From positions 237,645 to 301,644 of the forward strand of contig WELA01013488.1 of assembly GCA_009602735.1 (NCBI GenBank): a stretch of 64,000 bases of DNA, given 5' to 3'. Source of the DNA: Mesotaenium endlicherianum (taxonomy: Eukaryota; Streptophyta; Zygnematophyceae; Zygnematales; Mesotaeniaceae). The notes beneath the pieces were generated by a model, which saw only the letters and a list, made by a program, of their open reading frames with translations, ran no database searches and was not told the origin of the DNA. Shown piece after piece: positions 21,696 through 31,491 of this stretch (positions within the stretch are counted from its first letter, which is position 1; each line of letters opens with the position of its first letter). A program made the position numbers and the translations under genes.

Positions 21696-24490
21696 TCACA
21701 GTGACGGAAAAGAGCGATTATTTGGCCGCGTCTCTTTTGTGTTTGTTCCATGGCTTATGAAGAGCGCTTGGTAGCACACTTGCCTCGGCGCAGAGCTTCT
21801 GAGCAGAAGCCCATCGTAACCAATACTGTTGAACCAGGTCCTTACAATTAAGTAGGATTTTTCCTGAGGTTCGTACGAGTTCCAACTGGGATCGAAATCA
21901 AGCCATTTGATCAAAAGTTCCACGCGTGGAGGCTTATAACGAGTGTAGCGGTGTCCTAAGACCTCCTCTACATCCCTGGCCTTATCATCATCGGCGAGTT
22001 CCAATACCGGTGCTTGCGGCTGATAGCGGCCATCGGACCTAAACAGCTTTAGTAAACTGACATGGAACACAGGATGCGTTCGCCCCATGGATTTAGGCAA
22101 ATCCAGTCGGTATGCAACAGGTCCAACCTCTGCGATGACAATAAAAGGGCCTACCCAGCGAGGCAGAAGCTTGTGCTTTCCTGGGTGCTTGAGTTGGAGG
22201 TTTTTAGTTTGCAAAAGTACTTTATTGCCAACTTGAAAACTTAACTCAGTCCTGTGTGTGTCAGCAAACGTTTTCTGTTGATCTCGAGCAGCGGCTAAAG
22301 CCAACTTTGCGTTTTTGTGCACCTCTTGAAGAGAATGGACAAATAGGCGTGCACTTGGCACTCTCATGGTTGACATCCCCGCCTCACCAGGTACCGTACG
22401 CGTGAGAGGAGTGTGTGGATTTCTCTCTTAGTTAAGGAAAAACGATGTTTCCTCAACACCTTCCTGATAAGCATTATTTACTGCGAACTCTGCAACTGAA
22501 AGGAGGGTGTCACAGTTGTCTTGGCGAGGATTCACATAAAGGAATTGTTGCAGAACGCGGTTCAGTCGTTTTGTCTGAACATCGGCCTGAGGATGGAAGC
22601 TAGTGGACATCTTAAGCTTCGTGCCGAAATGCGAGCAAAGTTCCTGCCGTAAGTGGCTCGTAAATCTACCGTCACGATCACTTATGATTTCTGTCGGCAT
22701 GCCATGCAACTTGAACACATGATCCACGAAGAGACGCGCGGCCTCGACGGCATCAAACGATGGCTTTGTGGCCACAAAGTGCACCATCTTAGTGAAATGG
22801 TCCACGATCGTTAATACCCCATTGTGTCCTCTATCGGTGGTAGGCAATTCCACGACAGAGTCCCAAGGAGCACATGCAAGTTCCAATGGTTGCAACTTCC
22901 CAGCTGGCAATGTATTGCTCGGCTTATTCCTCTGACATGTTGCGTAATTGACGATGTACTCGGCAACATCAACCTTGAGGGACTGCCAAATGTACCCTCG
23001 GCGCAAAACGTGTGTGGTTTGGTAATTCCATGGTGACCAGAGTAAGGAGAGTCATGCGCTTCGCGTAGTAGCACATGTCTTATTCGGCCTTCTGGGACAG
23101 CAATGCGCCCATTGTGCCACCAAAACTCGTCCTCAAACGAATAGCTTGAGTGTTCTTTCCTTTTATCCATAATGTCCATCGTTACGGTTACACCGTTCAA
23201 GCCAATACCCTCGAGATATAGGAAGAACGGATCTTTGAGATAGCCCTCGTGAAATAGTTGATGCAGGTCAAGTACTTTCGAGTTATGCATGCTATCCAAA
23301 TTGGGTGTGCCCGCGTCACCAGGCTGGTTGCGGTCAGACGTCTGGGGGGGTACAGCAGAATCAAGGGTGGCCGCCCTCGAAACTTGACCATTTCGTTCTC
23401 GCAAGCTAGCAACAGTCCCCAACATCAAGTGGTGATGAGGAATTCAACTTACAGGATCAGCAACATTGTTGCGGCCTGGGTGATATGCCCACTCAAAGTG
23501 GAATCGTTGCAAGAACTCAGACCATCTCGTCTGTCTCCTCGATGGCGTTGGCTGAATTTGAAAGAAGGTATTTGGGCAGTGGTCTGTAACCACTGTCAAC
23601 CCCTTGCAGCCTTCTAAATAATATCGCCAAGTTTTCAAAGCGAATATCACTGCCCAGAGCTCCTGATCTGTCGTTGAGTAACTTTGTCCTGCAGTTGTCA
23701 GCTTTTGACTCTCAAAACTGATAGGCTTGCCTGCCTGCAGCACAACATCCCCTATTCCAACACCAGACGCATCGGCAACTACCTTGTAAGGCAAGTCGGG
23801 ATCGGCTAATGAAAGAAGTGGCGCACTAGTGAGTGCATACTTAACGCGCTCAAACGCATGTTGCGTATTCTCATCCCAAATGAACGTCTTATCTTTCCTT
23901 GTCAGAGCAGTGAGTGGCGCGGCCATCACTGAATAACCTTGCATAAACTTACGAAAGTCGTTAGCAAACCCAAGGAATGAACGTACAGTATGTACATCTT
24001 TCGGGACAGGCCAGTCAACGACGCACGCTATCTTGGTTGGGTTAGGGCGCACCCCTTTCAAACCCACTATATGTCCGAGGTACAGAAATTCATCCTTTAG
24101 GAAGGAACATTTCTTTAGCTTAGCATACAGCTGTTGCTCACGAAGGATTTGCAACACCGACTCGAGGTGCTTGTAATGCTTGTCCCTGGTCTTTGAATAG
24201 ACGAGGATATTGTCGAGGTAAACCTGGACAAATTTCCCCAAGTAAGGTCTAAAAAAATCGTTCATCGTACTTTGGAATGTCGCTGGTGCATTGGTAAGTC
24301 CAAAACTTAGGACTTTGTATTGGAAGTGCCCAATAAGCGTACGAAACGCTGTTTTGGGGACATCCTTTGGTGTGAGTCGAATCTGATGATAGCCTTGGGC
24401 TAAATCAAGCGAGGAGAACACGCGTGCCCCCTGCAGCGAATCAAACAAATCATCAATGTGAGGCAACGAATAGCGTTTCTTGACAGTGTT
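21696..24490 (-). pseudogene. Element 1 pol, 3' part: RT core, RNase H, integrase, chromodomain
   Basis: Minus strand from the insertion edge: RT (KKRYSLPHIDDLFDSLQ, LDLAQGYHQIRL, YLDNILVYS, where the usual YxDD is YLDN), RNase H (VVADASG, STTDQELWAVIFAL), a TGA stop at 23444-23446, integrase zinc region (REAHDSPYSGHHG), a frameshift near 23010, integrase core (IVDHFTKM, ISDRDGRF, then HPQADVQTKRLN), a stop at 22428, and a C-terminal chromodomain (VEEVLGHRYTRY, LLIKWLDFDPSWNSYEP). The catalytic Glu of the D,D,E core is Lys in QTKR. The second RT Asp is Asn, so both enzymes are probably dead. The 5' part of this frame is at 33731-34615. Confidence 0.93.
24486..24490. repeat. Target duplication GTGTT, left copy
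   Basis: GTGTT adjoins the first TG of the element 2 LTR at 24491 and recurs at 33726-33730 just after the CA end of the other LTR. Dropping one copy with the element restores the element 1 RT reading frame across the site. Confidence 0.95.
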
Positions 24491-24905
24491 TGAAATGAAT
24501 CGACTTACCAAATAGGCGACTAACAATTAATAAAGATCTTTATATCAGCAAGTAATCTTATGGTATTTTCGTTAACTAGTTAAACGGCAAAGGACAATAC
24601 CCTAGCAGGGAATAATACTCGTAAGTCAAATGCGAGTAAACTAGCATCAATGATGCAAATCAGTAAACTCATACATAAGCAAGGTTAGAAGACAGTGCGT
24701 ATCAATGGCTTCTCGCCTTGGATTCAGAGTTCTCTCAGTAAGCTGTACAAGAGAGTTGGCCTCGTTTCCGAATGCCGAACTCGAGAGCAATGCCTAGCGT
24801 ATGTACATGGAATGAGTTTACTGTTCAACGGCCAGTGCNGAGTTGCTAGTTTGAGACCTTGTCCTTACCATACAAAGAAGACTGCGATGGCATCGCCTAC
24901 CCGGG
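24491..24905 (-). repeat. Chimeric partial LTR with ambiguous base
   Basis: 24491-24838 is the start of an element 2 LTR and directly abuts the target duplication. After N (24839) come 43-44 bases identical to the gag leader at 32939-32982. Then 22 bases of LTR resume (GCGATGGCATCGCCTACCCG), and a complete LTR restarts at 24906. The pattern fits an assembly join between near-identical LTR regions better than a biological structure. Confidence 0.8.
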
Positions 24906-25649
24906 TGAAATGAATCGACTTACCAAATAGGCGATTAACAATCAATAAAGATCTTTATATCAGCAAGTAATCTTATGGTAATTTCGTTAACTAGTTAAAC
25001 GGCAAAGGACAATACACTAGCAGGGAATAATACTTGTAAGTCAAATGCGAGTAAACTAGCATCAATGATGCAAATCAGTAAACTCATACATAAGCAAGGT
25101 TAGAAGACAGTGCGTATCAATGGCTTCTCGCCTTGGATTCAGATTTCTCTCAGTAAGCTGTACAAGAGAGTTGGCCTCGTTTCCGAATGCCGAACTCGAG
25201 AGCAATGCCTAGCATATGTACATGGAATGAGTTTACTGTTCAACGGTCAGTGCGATGGCACCGCCTACCCGGGAGTTAACCACGTTGGTAGGACCTCGGT
25301 TAACCAAATCCACCGCCATCTCCCATCATCCCGAATAGCCATCCATCATAGGGATGTCATCTGGCCATTCATCTAGCATATCGCACTTAGATGCATATCA
25401 AGGCAGTTCGCTGCTACCGAGTACGGAAGTCAGCTGGCTGTCAAAGAATGTGTCAGCAAGCTGACTTAAGTTGACTTCAGCCTGCTGCTTTTGGCCGAGT
25501 CATTAAACTGATAATTATGTAAAGTCCAGCAGACTGATTATTAACTAAAGTTCAGCAGACTGACTACTAACTAAAGTTCAGCAGGCTGAACTAAATTAAC
25601 TATTATATTTAAATGAATATTATATCTACTAATATACTGATTCATTACA
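24906..25649 (-). repeat. Element 2 3' LTR
   Basis: 744 bases from TGAAATGAATCG to ATTCATTACA. It carries three copies of a short AAAGTTCAGCAG-ACTGACT type subrepeat at about 25520-25600, where the other copies have two, which accounts for most of the length difference from the 721-base 5' LTR. Confidence 0.93.
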
Positions 25650-25668
25650 ATCCCTCCAACTTAACTTG
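25650..25668 (-). promoter_or_regulatory. Element 2 3' polypurine tract
   Basis: The minus strand reads AAGTTGGAGGGAT directly before the 3' LTR. Nearly the same string occurs again upstream at 27645-27658, before ORF3. Confidence 0.8.
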
Positions 25669-25762
25669 TTGTCGCCTCGACAACATTAAATTGCAGAAAT
25701 TTTGAATAAGGGAACTGAACCTGACCAGCCTCCCTTACTGACTGCCTCTTCAGCGTGTCACC

Positions 25763-27439
25763 TTAAGGGGTTGTTCCTGGGGCTTCAGGGTCAGGAGACG
25801 GAGATCTGGACCTAGATCTGGACAGCCCTCTAGGTCTGTCAGCTGGCCTTCTAAAGAACCCTGTTTGCTCTAAAGTTGGCCCTCGAGGAGAACGGAGGAT
25901 GGTGGCCTGCTCTTCAACCACTTGGGTGTTGATTCCCACATAGACAGGCATTCCAGTAGGATGCTGAAATACATTGGCTAGAGGTACATGCCCCTGAGCG
26001 GAGGGGGAGGCTGGCATACCTCTGGCCCACCCGCGTGTCCCTCTTCTGGCACCCCTGTCCTCTGGGGATTTCTGTCTGTGTCTGCTGCCCAGTACCGTCA
26101 GATCAGCTTCTTCCCCTGCTTGGGCAGGTGGGCTGGGGGAGCGAGCGCGGGGTCCAGTTGTCGCCATAACGGGGATCACATTCCACACACCTGATCGTGG
26201 TTCTTTAGGAAGTGCCACTGCCTGTCCCTGGGTATCCTGAGTACCTGCTGCTGATGCTTCTCCTCTGCCTTGTTCTTCTTCCTCATCCTCCTCATCCTCC
26301 TCCTCGGAGAGAGTAGGGGTCTCGTCCACTAAGTCGTCCTGCTCCCTAGTAGACATGGAGTAGTCTACCGACCTCCCTTTCTTAGGGCGCGCTGGAGGTT
26401 GCTTGGCCTTCAGCCTACTGATATCTATCCGGCCTGCATTCTTTGCCCATTTGACAAAGGCATGCTTTCCCTTAGAGAAGTACTCTCTTCCCCTCCTCCT
26501 ATGTTCCTTGGTCTCTGCATTCATATTGCTCAGGCATCCATTCAGCCTGGGGTCCCAAGGGGCAATGTGAGGTGGTAGGATGAGATAGCCGTCTAGGCCA
26601 TAGTGGAAGTCATCCGGTTGGGCTCGGTCACACTCCTGCTTCTTATTTGTGACGGTCATCCACCTCCAGTCTGTTGGCTGCTGGTAGTACTGGGGTCCGT
26701 GCTCAGCCTTCCTCAGTTTACACGGGAACCAGTGGGGAGAGAACATCTGCTGTCCTGCTTCCCTGGCCAAGTACTCCCAGCTCCTTCTCTCAACTTCATT
26801 GTAAGCTGGCAGGAGTGTGAGGTAGAATACCGTATCCTTAAAGCTATCGGGCCGCATGCTCACCATCCGGATGAGTCTCTGATCTCCCACTATTCCCGGT
26901 ATGGGGACCGGCTTGTCCTCTGAATCATCTGCGAGATACCGGGCCTGCTCTGCTGTATAGCCCACCATCTTAGCATAATCTTCGTAAAGGACCACGCCGG
27001 TGTGTGTCTCGATGTACCTGTCCAGTGCTGTAGCTCCTTCCTTCTGTAGCAGTGTTGTCTGTTCCAGCCTGTTGATCTCCTGGGCTGCCAGCAATGCTTC
27101 CTTCAGGTTATCGAAGTTTTGGCCACCCACCACAGTATACCTGTAAGTGGCCAAGCTCTTCTGTCTGTCCGCTTCAATCTTTTTTCTTTTCTCCTCTTCT
27201 GCCGCTGCCGCTTCTTCTTGCTGTTTCTTCTGTCTCTCCTCCTCAGCCTTCCTGAGGTTTTCCGCTTCCTGATCCTTCTTCCTCTGTGCCTCTTCTGCCG
27301 CCTCTTGTTGTTTGCGGACCCTTTCTTGTTCTCTCCTGGTGAGGGACGTCGCCGCCAGCTCCTTCTGGTATTGCTCCATTGTCCTCCTGGCTTCTTCTGC
27401 CTTGCGCTTTCTGTCCTCCTTTTGTGTGGTGGGCGCCAT
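25763..27439 (-). CDS. Element 2 ORF3: coiled-coil, acidic and SR-rich protein of unknown function
   Basis: 558 codons from ATG 27439 (an in-frame ATG at 27463 would add 8 residues). Residues about 5-95 form a very charged Lys/Glu/Arg/Gln coiled coil. A globular middle part holds several Trp and Tyr residues (for example RRSWEYLAREAGQQMFSPHW). Near residue 390-405 comes an acidic run of Glu and Asp. The C-terminus is Arg/Ser-rich (LSRSRSRSPSPDPE). It lies in sense, between pol and the 3' LTR, where Ty3/gypsy elements usually have nothing or an env-like gene. I see no signal peptide or membrane span, so it is not env-like. A TACTAAC branch-point match at 27464-27470 and an acceptor GTGCAG at 27446-27441 lie just before ATG 27439, which suggests expression from a spliced RNA. 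The family is not recognised. Confidence 0.8.
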   Translation of the reverse strand: MAPTTQKEDRKRKAEEARRTMEQYQKELAATSLTRREQERVRKQQEAAEEAQRKKDQEAENLRKAEEERQKKQQEEAAAAEEEKRKKIEADRQKSLATYRYTVVGGQNFDNLKEALLAAQEINRLEQTTLLQKEGATALDRYIETHTGVVLYEDYAKMVGYTAEQARYLADDSEDKPVPIPGIVGDQRLIRMVSMRPDSFKDTVFYLTLLPAYNEVERRSWEYLAREAGQQMFSPHWFPCKLRKAEHGPQYYQQPTDWRWMTVTNKKQECDRAQPDDFHYGLDGYLILPPHIAPWDPRLNGCLSNMNAETKEHRRRGREYFSKGKHAFVKWAKNAGRIDISRLKAKQPPARPKKGRSVDYSMSTREQDDLVDETPTLSEEEDEEDEEEEQGRGEASAAGTQDTQGQAVALPKEPRSGVWNVIPVMATTGPRARSPSPPAQAGEEADLTVLGSRHRQKSPEDRGARRGTRGWARGMPASPSAQGHVPLANVFQHPTGMPVYVGINTQVVEEQATILRSPRGPTLEQTGFFRRPADRPRGLSRSRSRSPSPDPEAPGTTP

Positions 27440-27440
27440 C

Positions 27441-27470
27441 CTGCACATGTAACCAGGGCACAAGTTAGTA
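27441..27470 (-). promoter_or_regulatory. Putative branch point and 3' splice site before ORF3
   Basis: On the minus strand TACTAAC is followed 22 bases later by GTGCAG, then G and the ORF3 ATG. The spacing and sequence are those of a strong spliceosomal acceptor. The donor was not identified. Confidence 0.5.
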
Positions 27471-27644
27471 GGATATGGACCTTTGTCATAGGGATTGCAG
27501 GAAGTATGTTAGTATTTAGTATAGTGGCTTCGCTGCTGTTTACCTTACAGGATGATTGCTAAAAGTTGACGTAGTTGCGATGCGCTACACATAAACGTAT
27601 GAGTGTGTTTTTATCGCTCTCGCTCACTAACTGTCATATATTTT

Positions 27645-27658
27645 CCCCTCCAACTTAA
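27645..27658 (-). promoter_or_regulatory. Internal polypurine-tract-like copy
   Basis: The minus strand reads TTAAGTTGGAGGGG, matching the 3' polypurine tract at 25650-25668. It lies about 50 bases past the pol stop. Confidence 0.5.
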
Positions 27659-27706
27659 ATGGAGACAGGACCGCCTGTCACCTTCCCGTGTCAACTGAAA
27701 TGACAG

Positions 27707-30700
27707 TTATGGAGGGACTCCAGCGGCCCGAAGGTGGAACCGTGTCAACGCCCCTTTGGCATTGGTCAAGTGGTCCTTAAACTCCCAAGTGTCCCCAGAG
27801 GCATCGTAACCCTTCCATCGAATGAGGTATTTCATGACATATTTAGACGATCGACGGACCGAGCGAGCGTCTAAAATCTCATCGACCTCATATTCCTCAG
27901 GGTCGCCGTCCCGGACAGCGGGGACCGGTCCCGGTTGGACAGGGAACCGACCTGTGAACAGTGTATCACCTTTGATGTACGGTTCCAGGAAGGAGACATT
28001 AAAGACCGGGTGCCCCTTGTATTCAGCTGACATGTTCAGTTTGTAAGCATTCTGACCGACACGACGGACCACCGAATATGGACCGACCCAGACAGGGCCA
28101 AGCTTTTTCTTGACCACACCAGGGAGGTACAGGTGCTGAGAATGCAGTTTGACTAAATCCCCCTTGGAAAATGTCAGTTCCCGACGGTGTTGATTAGCGT
28201 ATTTTTGTTGGTTTTCTTGGGCCGTGTGCAAGTTTCGTTGGACTTCTGACAGGGTGTCAGCAAACTCCTGAGTTAACTGGAGGGAGACCGGGTTGTCAAT
28301 CCCTTGAGGGTGAGTTAAAGATTCCCCTAGCACATCTAGAGGAGACTTAGGGACTCTACCCAGGCTGAGTTCAAAAGGAGTTTTGCCCGTTGACGCGTGC
28401 ACCGCACTGTTGACCGCAAACTGAATTTGAGGCAACAGGTCATCCCAATTATCTTGTTTTTGGTTAATATATGCTCTCAGAACCTCTTGCAGAACTCTGT
28501 TAGTTCTTTCAGTCTGCCCATCAGTCTGAGGGTGGTTTGCTGTGCTGAGCAGCTGTTTGACTCCCATTAACCCCATTAAAGCTCTCCAGAACTTAGAGGT
28601 GAATTTTGAGTCTCTGTCTGAGATGATATTAGAAGGGAGCCCATGTTGGCATACTACATGGTTGTAAAACTGTCTCGCTGTTTCGAGTGCAGTCACTTTG
28701 ACAGTTGTGGGGATAAAAATGACCATTTTTGTCAGTTTATCCACGACTACCAGTATTGAATCATGCCCGTTGGCAGTTCTTGGTAGTGAGACCACCCAGT
28801 CCATGGATATAGTTTCCCAGCGTCCCGCTGGGATGGGTAGCGGTTGCAAGAGACCTCCGGGTGGTGTGTGCCGAGACTTATTTCTCTGACACTGGTCACA
28901 GGACTTGACATATTTCAAGACCTCCCGGGGTAACCCCTCCCAATGATAATGTTTTGCCAGTTTGCCAACAGTTTTGGCCTGCCCCAAATGTCCACCCAGG
29001 AGACTGTCATGAGCTTGACTCAGTAAGAGAGACCTTATTTCCAAATTATCAGGAATGACCAGCTTCAGCCTGCCTGAAGTGGTTTCAGTCACCCAGACCC
29101 CTCCCTTGAGCTTATACCCGAGTGCGGTAGCACGACACATACCAGTAGTGGGGCTGGGCTCAAATGTTGGGTCAGAAAGGTTGGCTTTCCTTAGTTGCTC
29201 AAGGAAGGACTTTTTCACCTTTAGTGAAGTGAGTGCACACAGGACTTTATCTACAGCATGCTGACTAAAGTTCCTTTCTTGCAAGTCAGGTCTTCTAGAG
29301 AGTGCATCAGCAGGATTCAACTTCCCTGGTTTGTAGTCGATCTGGACTTGGAACTGCTCCAGCGTCTGGCTCCAGCGGTTCTCCCTCCTCGACAGCTTGG
29401 ACTTCTTCTGAAAGTGGGTCAGAGCTAGATGATCTGTAATCACCTTAAAAGCTGTACCATGTAAGTATGCTCTCCACTGTTTGAGTACATGAATGATAAC
29501 TAGCAGCTCTTTATCATGCACGGAGTAATTAATCTCCGCTGGATTAAATTTAATAGACTCATACAACACAGGATGCCACTCCTGCCGTACCTTACCATCC
29601 TTTGTGGTTTTGTCAGCAGGCTGCAACAAAATAGCACCCATGGCAAAATCAGAGGCATCAGTAACCACCTGCACCGGTTTGCTGGGGTCATACACGGCTA
29701 GCACTGGGGCAGAACAAAGGGCATCTTTAAGGGTCTGGAAGGCAGCCTGCTGCTCTTCCCCCCACACATACCCGATGTCTTTCTTAGTAAGGTCAGTCAG
29801 TTTACTGGCCTTTGTGGAATAATTCTCAATAAATCTCCTATAGTAGTTAGCCAACCCGAGGAAGGATCTAACTTCAGAGACAGACTGTGGTACTGGCCAG
29901 TCCCTTATGGTCTGGACTTTCTTAGGATCCACACTGATGCCCTCTTTACTGACAACGTGGCCTAAGAATTCAATACTTTCCTTAAAGAAATCACACTTGC
30001 TCATTTTAGCATACAAGTGATTTTTCCGCAGAGTGTCCAGCACTTTCTTTAAGTGTTCAGTGTGCTGAGCTTCATCTTTAGAGAAAATTAAAATATCATC
30101 CAGGAAAACTTGCACAAACTTATCCAAATAAGGTCTGAAAATGTCATTCATAGCACCCATAAAGGTAGCAGGAGCATTAGTCAGTCCAAATGGCATCACG
30201 TTGAACTCATAGTGTCCATAACGTGTGCGGAAAGCAGTCTTGTGTTCATCCCCCTCAGCAATTCTGATTTGATGATAACCACTCTTGAGATCTATCTTAC
30301 TGAACACCTTAGCGCCAGACAGGGTATCAAGCAAGTCCTCGATTCTGGGTAAAGCATACTTGTTCTTTACTGTAATTCTGTTCAGGGCTCTGTAATCCAC
30401 ACACATCCGCATACTGCCATCCTTTTTCTTAACAAATAGGATAGGTGCGCCGTACGGTGATTTACTGGGAGAAATGTAACCATTTTCCTCCAGCTCTGCA
30501 ATCTGTGTTTTCAACTCCTCGCTCTCCAAATAAGACAAGCCATAAGTGCGTTGCCAGGGTGGCTGGCTACCAGGTAATAGATCAATCCTATGATCTACTT
30601 CCCTTTTAGGGGGTAGTCCTGGAGGCATGTTAAACACATCAGTGTACTGAGCAACAATTTTTGCAGCAGTAGGGTGCTCCGGAGGGCTTACCTTTTTCTC

Positions 30701-31423
30701 AACCACTTCTTCAGGTTGAGGAGGTACCTCTCTTAGCAGCAGACAGAACATTCTGTCTTCCTTCTGGTTCCAGCTTTTGACGAACTCCATTGCATTCAGC
30801 AACTTGCATCCTTCTGGAAGCCTCTTCTTTTCCTTCATTTGCCATCCACACAGGACAAGAGGAAGAGCACTGGTGGGTGCCAAGTCAGTCTGCCCATCAC
30901 TGGCTCCTCTCACTTTAACTGTACCTCTGCTCCAACACACTTCAGCTTGATGTCTATTAAGCCAGGACCTGCCTAGCACGAGATCATAAAAGCCAGTGTT
31001 GAGTACCTCAAATGTAAGCGTTTCAGTTAGAACTGCAATGCCAGAACCTAACTGGACCTCAATAGGCTTGGTTATAACTCCTCCCGGGATACTTGAGGCA
31101 TCTCCAAGGAATATTTTTCTATTCCCTTGGGTGACAGTAGGCAGCCTTAGCCGCTTAACTAAGTCCTTGTGAATAAAAGTATGTGACGCCCCTCCGTCAA
31201 CAAATGCCCTCACCTTCCTACCTGCAATCATGCAATGCAGTAGGATAGGGGGGACTGTCTTTTCCTGACTTTCGCATTGTTCTCCTGACGTAGCAAAGAA
31301 ATGTTGGACATCAGGTGGAACAAGAGCATCCAGAGTGTGCACTCTCTGGACGTCTATATTACTGATGGTCTCCTTTATCTGTTTGTCAGGCATGCATAGT
31401 GAATCCAGTTCAGCAGGACCCAT
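27707..31423 (-). CDS. pol: Element 2 pol polyprotein (protease, RT, RNase H, integrase, chromodomain)
   Basis: 1238 codons from the first ATG; the frame stays open upstream to the frameshift site at 31516. Order: aspartic protease with DGGAS at residues 76-80; RT with CVDYRALN near 341-348 and the catalytic FLDD at 440-443; RNase H ([24 protein letters not shown]); integrase with a zinc motif (CDQCQRNK) and D,D,E core ([25 protein letters not shown]); and a C-terminal chromodomain ([31 protein letters not shown]). All catalytic residues seen in active Ty3/gypsy elements are present. A chromodomain marks it as a chromovirus and would guide integration to methylated-histone chromatin. It is the youngest-looking element here. 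Confidence 0.97.
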   Translation of the reverse strand: MGPAELDSLCMPDKQIKETISNIDVQRVHTLDALVPPDVQHFFATSGEQCESQEKTVPPILLHCMIAGRKVRAFVDGGASHTFIHKDLVKRLRLPTVTQGNRKIFLGDASSIPGGVITKPIEVQLGSGIAVLTETLTFEVLNTGFYDLVLGRSWLNRHQAEVCWSRGTVKVRGASDGQTDLAPTSALPLVLCGWQMKEKKRLPEGCKLLNAMEFVKSWNQKEDRMFCLLLREVPPQPEEVVEKKVSPPEHPTAAKIVAQYTDVFNMPPGLPPKREVDHRIDLLPGSQPPWQRTYGLSYLESEELKTQIAELEENGYISPSKSPYGAPILFVKKKDGSMRMCVDYRALNRITVKNKYALPRIEDLLDTLSGAKVFSKIDLKSGYHQIRIAEGDEHKTAFRTRYGHYEFNVMPFGLTNAPATFMGAMNDIFRPYLDKFVQVFLDDILIFSKDEAQHTEHLKKVLDTLRKNHLYAKMSKCDFFKESIEFLGHVVSKEGISVDPKKVQTIRDWPVPQSVSEVRSFLGLANYYRRFIENYSTKASKLTDLTKKDIGYVWGEEQQAAFQTLKDALCSAPVLAVYDPSKPVQVVTDASDFAMGAILLQPADKTTKDGKVRQEWHPVLYESIKFNPAEINYSVHDKELLVIIHVLKQWRAYLHGTAFKVITDHLALTHFQKKSKLSRRENRWSQTLEQFQVQIDYKPGKLNPADALSRRPDLQERNFSQHAVDKVLCALTSLKVKKSFLEQLRKANLSDPTFEPSPTTGMCRATALGYKLKGGVWVTETTSGRLKLVIPDNLEIRSLLLSQAHDSLLGGHLGQAKTVGKLAKHYHWEGLPREVLKYVKSCDQCQRNKSRHTPPGGLLQPLPIPAGRWETISMDWVVSLPRTANGHDSILVVVDKLTKMVIFIPTTVKVTALETARQFYNHVVCQHGLPSNIISDRDSKFTSKFWRALMGLMGVKQLLSTANHPQTDGQTERTNRVLQEVLRAYINQKQDNWDDLLPQIQFAVNSAVHASTGKTPFELSLGRVPKSPLDVLGESLTHPQGIDNPVSLQLTQEFADTLSEVQRNLHTAQENQQKYANQHRRELTFSKGDLVKLHSQHLYLPGVVKKKLGPVWVGPYSVVRRVGQNAYKLNMSAEYKGHPVFNVSFLEPYIKGDTLFTGRFPVQPGPVPAVRDGDPEEYEVDEILDARSVRRSSKYVMKYLIRWKGYDASGDTWEFKDHLTNAKGALTRFHLRAAGVPP

Positions 31424-31491
31424 AATACCTGCTACGAGGGCAGCTAGTGACGACTCACTATCTCTAGCATCCTCACAGTCAGTAGACTGGA

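Noticed and set aside
24695-25376. 88-residue ORFs repeated at 10209, 24695, 25110 and 33211 as a possible gene family
   Set aside because: They lie at the same place in every copy of the element 2 LTR and are interrupted with the LTR. There is no evidence they are translated.
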